Positions 9,154 to 16,682 of a DNA stretch of 16,682 bases are shown here, in pieces. Every line of letters starts with the position of its first letter. The stretch's first letter is position 1. Origin of the DNA: Chloromonas sp. AAM2 (Eukaryota > Chlorophyta > Chlorophyceae > Chlamydomonadales > Chlamydomonadaceae); the NCBI GenBank assembly GCA_004335635.1, contig QAXH01002475.1:1-16682 (forward strand). Reading direction: 5' to 3'. A program made the position numbers and the translations under genes. Below the pieces are notes generated by a model. It saw only the letters and a list, made by a program, of their open reading frames with translations. It had not been told where the DNA came from and searched no databases.

Positions 9154-10208
9154 GCAAGAGAAGTTCTTCAATCTGCCACGCGAACAGACGGTTGATACTT
9201 GAACACGGAGGAACGGCTCCGGGCCATCTCACCGTGCTATTATATTCACCATGGCCTGCTCCCGTCTTGTTGAATGGATACCATTTTCATTACACCGTGA
9301 ATTGGACCATTCAGTGACAAGTTCTACACCAAACCCCAACCATCTCTGCACCATGTGCAATGCCATCCACCTTCCAGTCTTACGGTTTTGCGACATTCTT
9401 CTAGATTCTTCTATCCAAGGGGCAATGCCCTGCAATCAAGGGTGCCGTACCCCGCTGCCAAAGACCAAGCAGCACTGAAGCTTTTGAAAACTTTCTGTCC
9501 TCCGACCACTACTGAATCAGATATTAATCCTCATCGCGCAGGCCACCGGCATTCCTGGGGCTTCATGCGGTTGGACAAAGAAATGGTCTTGCTCGTGTGT
9601 CGGGCTTTCCACCCCATTTGCCTTCCTGTCTTGGGCTTGGTTTTGGACATGTTCATGTTCGTTTAGACCAGGATAACAGCCAGGTTTCATGTTACAAACG
9701 GCTGGGCTTTGTGTTTCATAACGTCCTAGTTTGCCAGTGCAGTCCTTGTACGTTGCTCTGGTTCGGTGGGACCCTTGTGATCAATCGTGTACTGTTGCAT
9801 GATCATTCTTTCATATTGCTGCCTTCTTTGGTACTCGTTGTTTCCAATCACCCTTGTGCCATCACCACGTTGAGGACGCATACTGATTGGTGGGGCACAG
9901 AAGCACAAACAATTGTAGTTCATTGTCTGCTGACAGAAGTATGCGTGTGCACAGCACTGCTGACTGCAATTGCAACCAGCGCTGTGTTCTGCTTGAGAGC
10001 AGATGAGTCACTGCCTTTCGATTGCTACGTTTGCCTGCTACGCAAATTTTGTAAATATCATGGATCTTCTGGTCCAGACAGCAGCAAACCGTGGGCTACA
10101 TGGTACAAAGAATTGGAACTGGAATGTGCCGTCAACACGACCCGCATAAGGCACCTGCTTTAGACAAGAAAAGCACCTCCTTGACACGTTGCAGAGGAAG
10201 CCACAAGC

Positions 10209-10292
10209 ATTACAAATGAAAAGAACGCGAAAATTGGAATTTATTGGTCGCGGCCTTTGGATGCTGGTTTCTGCATTCTTTTCATTTGTAAT
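10209..10292. terminator. Inverted repeat with a TGTAA signal on each strand
   Basis: A perfect 17-base inverted repeat has arms 10209-10225 and 10276-10292 with a 50-base loop. The right arm carries TGTAA on the plus strand (10287-10291). The left arm carries TGTAA on the minus strand (10214-10210), the first such signal I find downstream of the SLX9-like stop. The loop holds an imperfect second pairing (CGCGGCCTTTGG with CCAAGGCCACG just outside the right arm). It sits between two convergent genes, so a bidirectional 3'-end element is a reasonable inference. Confidence 0.5.
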
Positions 10293-10556
10293 CCAAGGCC
10301 ACGAGCAATCAGAAGCAGCTGTGCAGTGCAATCAAATGGAACTGAGATTGCAGGCAAAAACAGTACACAATATGCACAAACGCGATTTCAATGGTCATTA
10401 ATGCATGCAAACTGAGGCAGGGCAACGCCAGTTGCTCAGGCTTGTGTATGTATGAACGCCACATGTCAGGTACTAGTCTCTATGTGGTGGACTGTACGCC
10501 TGTTAAAACATCTACAAGATCAAACTCCACTTTGCACTAGCGTGGCTCGATCGCAG

Positions 10557-10710
10557 AACTACGTGGTCAAAGTCACAGGCCAGTTTCAGTAGCGTCCAGA
10601 ACGGTCCATGTCATGGAGAGTCAAGTCAGTGGTCAGCGTATCAGTTTTGTGGGCCTGCCTTCAACACACGCCCTGGTCTTGTCAAAGTCTCGGTCCTAGC
10701 CGTCATCACA
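10557..10710 (+). pseudogene. Possible remnant of an M11 protease N-terminal region
   Basis: Bases 10557-10592 read NYVVKVTGQFQ then stop; VKVTG is identical to the exon 3 segment of the protease upstream (QTVKVTG). Bases 10639-10707 read open in another frame as YQFCGPAFNT then RPGLVKVSVLAVIT, similar in place and character to the exon 4 segment (FFYGAPSVT, SSITLVVSM). The two pieces are in different frames, as separate exons would be. No downstream catalytic exons follow, because the SLX9-like gene begins there. The match is short and this is a weak call. Confidence 0.35.
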
Positions 10711-10728
10711 ACTGGGTGCCAAAAGTCT

Positions 10729-11651
10729 TCAACTGTCATCCATGTCCGCTTTCTGCTGCTTTTTCCTCTGCCTCGCCAGCCTTTTGATTTCCGCTCTACT
10801 CCCCGGTGGCCCCTGCCCCGGCTTGCCCCACTTCCCGCCCTGTTGTTTTCCCTTTATTGGCGGTGCGGGCGCAGGCAGAGTGCTGTTAAGATGATTCGTG
10901 ATGGCTGCTATTGGATTCTGTTTGAACACTGGGTGTTGTAAAACTTGTTGCAATCTGGCAGCCTCAGTGGCCTGAATGACCGCCCTGCCCCTGCCACTGT
11001 TTACACCTTGCCCAAAGGCCTTTTGATGCTGCTTGGACTTGCTGGCTTCCGCCCTCTTTACTTCCTCCTGCACTTCATCTAAAACGCCACTAAGGGTGTT
11101 GAGGTTGCTCAACGTTGAGCCAGCCTTCTTACGACCAGCTTTCTTAGTAATGCCTGCAGGACGTAGACAATACACATGCACACAGCTACGCGAGGAAGGC
11201 CAACGCAGTACGCATCAACGCTTTTAAGTTACAAAGCTAAGAGGAATTAAGGAATGTGAAAATGTCAAGCCATGCCACTTGTGACGAAAACGAGGATGTG
11301 CAGGCAGGACATGTGTGGGCGTCCATACATGCCCACGTGTGCGTCTGCAGCCCACATGAACCAGATGCTCACAATTTGACATGCATGCACGCCCATGCAG
11401 AAGCGCACGCTGATGTGCACCTGATGCTGACATACATGCATGTGCCCACCTGCTTGGACTCCTAGTGCCTTGGAGCTCGCTGCAACCTTGTCCAAGAATC
11501 CGACCTTCCGTGCTATCTTGCGCTGCAAGTGTTTGGGAGGGGCCGGTCCAGTCTTGGCGGCCGAGGGTTCTGCTTCCGAAAAATTCTTGCTAGAGACATG
11601 AGCCGCCGCGGCCTTGTAGCGCTTTCCGCCTCCTACGCGCTTCTTGACCAT
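10729..11651 (-). CDS. SLX9-like ribosome biogenesis protein, 2 exons
   Basis: A probable nucleolar factor of the SLX9 family, which in yeast works in 18S rRNA processing and export of the small ribosomal subunit. Exons on the minus strand are 11651-11450 and 11153-10729, with donor GCAG/GTGGGC and acceptor CTGCAG/GC. Phase 1 joins give 208 residues ending in TGA. It starts MVKKRVGGGKRYK. Residues 42-56 (LQRKIARKVGFLDKV) match the family's N-terminal basic helix that precedes a coil. Residues 136-156 contain HPVFKQNPIAAI and a following HL, the conserved C-terminal block. The tail is Lys/Arg/Gln-rich, as expected of a nucleolar RNA-associated protein. The upstream in-frame ATG at 11852 is rejected because the sequence before MVKK has no family character. 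The family was recognised from motifs only. Confidence 0.78.
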
Positions 11652-12153
11652 TTTGAAAAAGCCCCAATGGAGCCAAGGCAGCTTTGGTGGGGTGTCGGAA
11701 AGCTTGCTGGATGGAATACGTGCGCCGGAAGAAGTGCCGGTGGAAATGTGTGACGTCCAACGGCTGAACAAACATTCACTGAAGAGGTCAGACACTCTGC
11801 GTGCGCTGCATTTCTGAGCGGGTAGCCTACATGCTGTCCTTGTCCTGGGCATTCACTGTGCCTGCATGTTTATGTGGGTAAGGAGTCAACAGTTGACATT
11901 GTGAGAGTTGCCATCCGTGATTTTTTTTTTCATTCGGTAGCCAAGAAGGACTTGACAATAAAGCAACTCTAACCCCCCTGCTTAACACTGCAACTTTTGT
12001 TGTTGTTGGTGCTGCACCCTGCAAGCTTTGGGCTGCCAAGAATTTTGTTTTAGCTTGACCAGAAAGGAGTGAGCCAGCGTGCACGTCCGTAGTCTTCCTC
12101 TGCCTCTGAGCAGGTTGAATACCAGCAAATCTGATGTTCTGCATCAGCCTGTT

Positions 12154-12290
12154 CAACTGCAGTTGTAATCCAGTTGAAACTCCAGTTCATTATCAGTTGT
12201 TTCGTCTGGCAGTTGATTCAACTGGGCTGATTCAACCACATACCAGTCCAGTAGAGTCTGGCAAATCTCGAGTAAGTTGAATTTCAGTTG
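12154..12290. promoter_or_regulatory. Cluster of CAGTTG/CAACTG (Myb-type) motifs
   Basis: Seven exact copies in 137 bases, on both strands, including the perfect 12-base palindrome CAACTGCAGTTG at 12154-12165. Another copy lies in the near-palindrome GTCAACAGTTGAC at about 11885-11897. CAACTG is the core bound by plant Myb factors. The cluster lies about 500-640 bases upstream of the SLX9-like ATG. Confidence 0.45.
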
Positions 12291-12292
12291 AT

Positions 12293-12297
12293 TTACA
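12293..12297 (-). terminator. Probable polyadenylation signal of the plastid-protein gene
   Basis: The minus strand reads TGTAA. It is the first I find downstream of the stop at 13233 and implies a 3'UTR of roughly 930 bases. Confidence 0.35.
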
Positions 12298-13232
12298 GGG
12301 ATACAACTTGTCCGACGTCGCTGTGAACAATGATGTACCGAGTTGACTGTTTGACAAATGATTCCATTAACATCTGACCTGCTGAGATGTCCTGGTTGGG
12401 TACATCAATGTGTGGCTGCTAAGAAGCCCTGGATGATGAAAACACAACTAATGTGATAAGGTTGTGCATGTAACAACCATACACATGATTAACACCAGAA
12501 CGACCAACAAACAAATAGCACAGAAACTAGAACACCATCCTTGGTATCGTATTCCGTTGCAATTCACTGTGCTTCACTCGCCTCAATACAAAAAGCTGCT
12601 TGGATAGCATCTCCGCATTTTCATCACCAGAGTGAAGCACGCACTTGCTAGCGCAGCAGTTCTGATCCGACCTCCCAAAGCCAGATCACTATCACCAGAT
12701 CACTATCACCAGTACCTGTAACAGCATGGTCCGAAAACTGCCACCAAAATTGCGACCTACCTCATGTGCTGTTGCATGAAATCGTCAAGAGGAAGCCGAC
12801 ACTCTCACACTGACGTTTTCGCTTGCCAGTGCGCAAGCAAACCAGCGCCAGTGATGTTGCCATTTGCAACATAGGTCAACTAACACAACTTTCACGTGCC
12901 TGGTACACATTGGTCCCGTGCGCACGGGTTGAAAGACGTGGAAAAACAACAGCAAACCGTGCAGTACTAATTTGAAATGCCCAGTGCTGCTCTACGTCAT
13001 GCGTATGGCAGATTGTCAAGCCACACATCACACACATTTTGCCAACACGTCATCAGCCAAGTCAGACTGATTCTGGTAGCAAGACAAGGCTGATCATCGC
13101 TATGGCCCCCTCGGATTGAACTGCTTGGCTGCCATTGAAGGTCTTGAAAATGGCCTGCGCTGGCTGTCAGGGCCTGGGCCGTGTGGGAATGCATGCACTG
13201 ATGTAAGCACGTCAACAGGCTTGTGCAGGTCT

Positions 13233-14164
13233 CTACCTGTAGACTGAGGTATCGATGGCCCCGGTGGCAATAGCTATAAGCAGAAAGATGAATGGGAAGA
13301 AGATGGCCACAATACCAACAATCGCAATGGGGTCCTGCATATGGAGCAAAAGCAATGGGTGTATGGCACACTGACCGCACGGGTAGTTTTAGGTGCTTGC
13401 CTGAGATCGCTGTTCTGAAGTCTGTGGCGAGATTTCTCAGTGAGAGCATGTCATCCGGGTGCAATTGGTGGTGAAACATGACGCTCAGGGTATAAGCAGA
13501 ATACTTACCAATACTAAGCATGCTGTCCACACTGATATGACGCACATGGATCGGAGTGGGCTGCTGCGTGGTTGGCTGGCAGCCTTAGAGCCATACATAC
13601 CTTGATAGGATTGGCTCCCTCCTTCTCTCCCTTGGGCTGCCAGAACCTGTGCACGCATGCGATGCCGGGCAGACTGAGAGAATGCTGGTGGTGAGAGCAC
13701 ACCTATTATGTACACCTTGAGAAATCAAAAGCTGAGGTGGCAGGCAGTCGCGATCCAGCCAATGCCGCGGCGTGCGCTCCTTGCCACTCACTCCTCTGGT
13801 TCCTCCTCCCTTGAGATAAACTTCTTCTTCTCCTCTGCGAAGCAAAGCATGGCCACACCCTGCTGTAAACCACAGAAAATGGTGCGAAAAGAAGCCGGGC
13901 TGCCTGGTCGCACCAGCGATGGCCGCAGAGCGTCAGGCGATGGGACAGGATGTGCCAATGATGCATTGCGGACGGGTGGAGTTGGATCTATCACAGGTGA
14001 GCCCAGTGCGCACCCTTTTCACCGCCAGGCGAGAAGAAGGCCTTGACTTGAACAGAACTAGTCCTGCTCCGGGTAGCACGGCACGTCGGTCTTGATGGCA
14101 GATTAAAAGCCAAGCGCTGACTCCTGGTGGTCACTTGGCTGGTTGTACAGCATCGCAACGCCAT
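13233..14164 (-). CDS. Small plastid-targeted single-pass membrane protein, 4 exons
   Basis: Minus-strand exons 14164-14023, 13834-13792, 13646-13601 and 13334-13233 join in phase (1, 2, 0) to 110 residues. An alternative exon 1 donor at 14014/14013 (GTGCGC) would add three residues. Residues 1-42 form a typical algal chloroplast transit peptide: MALRCC start, many Ser/Thr/Arg, no acidic residue, ending SSVQVKA. The mature part is about 68 residues: an acidic/basic stretch (EEKKKFISREEEPEE), FWQPKGEKEGANPIK, then a hydrophobic segment from about residue 80 to 102 (IVGIVAIFFPFIFLLIAIATG) and a short tail ending VYR. A thylakoid or envelope location is inferred. I cannot name the family. The exons are too short to show as long ORFs, so transcripts are needed for the exon 1-2 junction. 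Confidence 0.7.
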
Positions 14165-14364
14165 TCTGGGTGGTGTGTGGATAATTGCAGTGGTCAGTAA
14201 AACACCAGGATGTGAAACAGATAGGTGTGCTTACCCATCACACATCGGCACAACACAACATTTCAACATAAAGATCCAAAAAAGAAACGCCAACCGTCAA
14301 AAGTGCTCATCAATGAAAGTTTGGTGCTTGAAGTGTCGGATGGCAACGAGGCACACGACCATGC
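14165..14364. promoter_or_regulatory. Probable shared promoter between divergent genes
   Basis: About 200 bases separate the ATG of the plastid-protein gene (minus strand) from the earliest candidate ATG of the gene to the right (plus strand). The tract is richer in A/T than its flanks. No clear TATA box is seen on either side. The role is inferred from layout only. Confidence 0.35.
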
Positions 14365-15952
14365 ATGATGGGCTCCCGCCCAGAGAATAATACCTGGCCT
14401 TCCACAACTCAGAAGATAGCTTTCCCGCTGCACCTGGCATTGAAGACCGCTGTTGAGCATGCAACTCTGTCCAGACTCACTTTTTCTCTTTCAGTACGAG
14501 CACCAACAGGAGAACAGCTTGGTTGGGTTGATGAAGAACAGCAGGCGCAGAGAAGTGAGCAGCTGAAGAAGGCGTGCCAAGGCTTGACAGGCTTGGCTGA
14601 TCAGCAAGGAGTCATCGATTGTGTCACTTGGCCTGCGGATGCGGCTGCAGTTGTCTGTTTGCACAAGGTCGGTGGCTTGCGGCAATCCTTGACACGGGTT
14701 TACGAGATTTGTTGTCGCAAGTGACGGTGCTTCTGAAACGGGGACCGACGTGATATGCATGCTTTGCGCCAAGCGTGCGCTGTAGGCGTCATTGGCGCGC
14801 GTTTTCAAAGTGGCGTATGCACAACAGGCAGCTCTGGGCCTTCGGATCGGCAAAGACATCAAGGCCGTAGCCAACGTCAAGTCACTGACAGGGTGTCAGC
14901 TGCATCACGCCATCGCGGCCGGCATCGCTCGTACTTTAGAGGTCAGGTCGAACGCCATACCTTGCAAATGCACGGCGCACGGTCATGAGACAGCATTTCA
15001 TGTTCACATCTGCTTTGACACGCAGGCTGCAGGATGGCTCAGCCTTCAGCCGGGCAGATGGCTACATGCAACACCACACGCTCTCTTTGCAGCCACGCCA
15101 GGCAAGACACACAACATGTCCTTCGTACGGCTGGCAGTGGGCTCGCCAGACGCAACCTCCGCTGCAAAAGGCCACACAGTCATGCTCACCATCCTGAGTG
15201 CTGGTTAGTACATGGGCTGATGCAATGCAGCAAGCAATCGTACCAACCTGCAGAGTGCACACCCTTGGGCATGCATCGTTGTTCCCACCATGAAAACATG
15301 GCATGACAGGCATAACTATGCTAGCCAAGCACAATAATGCCAGTGTGTGTACTTAAGCACAGCACACGCCGTTTGGACAGGAAGCCGTCATGTGATTGCA
15401 AAACACGCGTGAGACAAATCAATGTGCAACACACCTGCCGTCAGTTGGATGGCTACATCGGCCTGTTTGCTTGGATGCTTGGATGCCCAACTGCCATGTT
15501 GCTCATGACATGCAGATATGTGAGACGTGCAGATACAGTGGTTGAATCGCACCCTCACTGCTACCTGCCTCACAGGCACAGTTCACTTCACACCCTTTTC
15601 TGTCGCTCGCCAGCTGGGCTTACAGCCAGGCCATGCACAGCCGTCGCTGCACAGTGCAGCATCACCACATGAGAGTAGTGAGGAGGCGTTACTCAGAGAA
15701 CACGTGTTCAGCAGCAGGGAGGCTGTGCGCCGTGCAGAGAGGCTGCTGTACAACACACCATGCGTCGTACTGCCCGCGCTGACGTGAGTATCTGTATTAA
15801 TACATTTTTCCATCGTATGTAGGCTTTTCACCTTGTTACGTGGGTTCAGTTGGCAGCAGGCACAGCGCGGCTATCAGGCATGGCATGACAAGTGCGTTGC
15901 ATGTCTGGAGATGCTTGTTGAATGTAATTGGTGGCCTTCTTACACTCGCTCA

Positions 15953-15989
<37 letters not shown>

Positions 15990-16391
15990 TGCTTTTACTT
16001 CCGCTGCTTCCTGCCAGTCTGCCTTTCGTCGTTCGTTGCGCTTTCTTACACAGGGTAGCATACCTCCCATCCCTTGTCTTTTGACGGCATCCACTTTACA
16101 TACACACTGACACTCACAGCCACAATCGCCTGCAACTGCTGCTCTAACAGGCCTGCGTTCAACTAGGGCCTCGGCATGCCCAGCCTGCTGACCAGTGGCA
16201 ATGGCAGTGTCTTCAAGACACTGATTGCCTTCCAACACACAAGCATACATACATGCATGCATGCATGCACTCATGTACATGCAACCCTCGTCACCTTCCC
16301 ATGCAGACCTGTATCAATCAAAAGCCTCCGCATGCCCGGACTGGTCAGCAGTGACGCAAGCAGTGCCATGCAGCCAGGGGGTGTGCACTAA
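14365..16391 (+). CDS. Unrecognised multi-exon protein-coding gene
   Basis: I do not recognise the product. A consistent model has exons 14365-14697, 14786-15203, 15576-15783 and 16307-16391; phases 0, 1, 2 agree and give 347 residues. The central exons are the best supported. At 14850-14940 third codon positions are strongly C/G. The donor GTTAGT at 15204 and acceptor CACAG at 15575 join GCTG+GC in frame, and CTGAC/GTGAGT ends exon 3. Weak points are the start, the donor at 14698 (GTTTAC), a possible extra 84-base intron at about 14941-15024, and the last exon. No signal peptide or membrane segment is seen. A motif of the form Leu-x-Leu-x-x-Gly recurs three times (LGLRIG, LSLQPG, LGLQPG). 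Exon 3 has a charged helix-like stretch (SSEEALLREHVFSSREAVRRAERLL). Confidence 0.5.
15955..15983 (+). repeat. (CA)n microsatellite
   Basis: About 14 CA units in the last intron of the unrecognised gene. Confidence 0.95.
16148..16211 (+). pseudogene. Diverged copy of the last exon start, in the preceding intron
   Basis: 64 bases align without gaps to 16304-16367, from the acceptor CAG onward, with 43 matches (about 67%). Shared strings include GCATGCCC and GCAGTG. The copy reads PAFN then TAG, where the exon reads PVSIKSLRMPG, so it would truncate the protein if used. Confidence 0.5.
16245..16270 (+). repeat. (CATA)/(CATG) tetranucleotide tract
   Basis: CATACATACATG followed by ATGC repeats, just upstream of the last exon of the unrecognised gene. 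Confidence 0.8.
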
Positions 16392-16682
16392 CGGTTGTAG
16401 CATGCACGTCAGGGTCACCGTAAGCGTAAGCGTAAGCGAAAGCGAAAGCGTAAGCGTAAGCGTAAGCGGGGACATTTGACGCTTCCCTGTTGATGAAAGC
16501 GTGCCAAGAAAGCGTGGAAAGCGTGACCAAATGAACGGTTTTACAGTTGGAGTTAGTTACGGTTTCTGCCAATGTGGCATAAAACGGCCATGTGTTAGGC
16601 CTACTGCATACCATTGCCGTCTTCTGCACTGATCTCATCACGCCACTCAATCATGGCAGGCTTGGGGAACAGGGAGCAGCTG
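16392..16682. other. 3' flank with a hexanucleotide tract
   Basis: Downstream of the last stop I see no gene. The main feature is the GTAAGC/GAAAGC array at 16420-16467, followed by scattered GAAAGCGTG units up to about 16525. Confidence 0.5.
16420..16467 (+). repeat. Hexanucleotide array GTAAGC x3, GAAAGC x2, GTAAGC x3
   Basis: Eight perfect-length 6-base units with a symmetric order of variants. Three more GAAAGCGTG units occur irregularly at about 16494-16525, like the eroded edge of a larger array. Confidence 0.9.

Larger units (their letters stand above)
9154..10728. other. 3' flanks of the convergent protease and SLX9-like genes
   Basis: No intact gene seen. The left part is probably the protease 3'UTR, with the first TGTAA found at 10050-10054 and another at 10287-10291. 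The right part, read on the minus strand, is the probable SLX9-like 3'UTR. An open frame at 9597-10163 has ordinary codon use and no family features. Pieces resembling an M11 N-terminal region lie at about 10557-10710. Confidence 0.5.
11652..13232. other. Intergenic between the SLX9-like and plastid-protein genes
   Basis: No convincing gene. It should hold the SLX9-like promoter and 5'UTR (right of 11651) and the 3'UTR of the plastid-targeted gene (left of 13233). Visible elements are a T10 run (11921-11930), a CAGTTG/CAACTG cluster (12154-12290), a minus-strand TGTAA (12297-12293), and a two-unit 14-base tandem (AGATCACTATCACC, about 12683-12710). Confidence 0.5.

Noticed and set aside
9597..10163. 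188-codon plus-strand ORF after the protease gene
   Set aside because: No signal peptide, domain, codon bias or splice context. It lies in the probable 3'UTR and is best explained by chance.
11265..11465. Plus- and minus-strand ORFs over the SLX9-like intron
   Set aside because: CATG/CACG-rich intron sequence read through; the spliced SLX9-like model explains the region.
12997..13545. 182-codon minus-strand ORF
   Set aside because: It overlaps the last exon of the plastid-protein gene in a different frame and has no protein-like features; the membrane-segment frame with good splice sites is preferred.
16420..16467. CRISPR-like array
   Set aside because: The units are 6 bases with no spacers, and the genome is a eukaryote's; it is a microsatellite.

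Overview
The window looks like nuclear DNA of a chlamydomonadalean (volvocine-type) green alga. The reasons are a pherophorin, an M11 (gametolysin-family) matrix metalloprotease, short exons with GT-AG introns of about 170 to 790 bases, TGTAA polyadenylation-type signals, a plastid transit peptide of algal type, and abundant CA/TG/GA microsatellites. Most exons are too short to stand out as ORFs. I built the gene models by hand from splice sites, reading phase and family motifs.

Layout. (1) 1-1566, + strand: the 3' part of a pherophorin gene, with a Ser/Pro rod followed by the Cys-rich globular domain; its 5' end lies outside the window. (2) 3168-9153, + strand: a complete 12-exon gene for a 532-residue secreted M11 zinc metalloprotease. 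It has a signal peptide, HExxHxxGxxH, a Met-turn and a C-terminal MopE-like Asp/Cys metal-binding motif. (3) 11651-10729, - strand: a two-exon gene for an SLX9-like ribosome biogenesis protein, convergent with the protease gene. (4) 14164-13233, - strand: a four-exon gene for a small (about 110 residues) plastid-targeted protein with one C-terminal membrane segment. (5) about 14365-16391, + strand: a multi-exon gene I do not recognise, divergent from gene 4.

Genes 1 and 2 fit together as extracellular matrix biology: a hydroxyproline-rich wall protein followed head to tail by a secreted protease of the family that remodels that matrix. Genes 3 to 5 look like unrelated housekeeping or unknown genes.

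The most unusual signal is in the introns. Several introns of the protease gene, and one of gene 5, hold diverged copies of the edges of neighbouring exons. The best is a 69-base gapless copy of the Met-turn exon end in which most changed codons are synonymous. Two pieces of a probable decayed M11 N-terminal region lie beyond the protease gene, at about 10557-10710. Between the convergent genes 2 and 3, a perfect 17-base inverted repeat places a TGTAA signal on each strand. A dispersed repeat family also occupies protease introns. All splice junctions and exon-copy calls are read by eye; transcripts would settle them.
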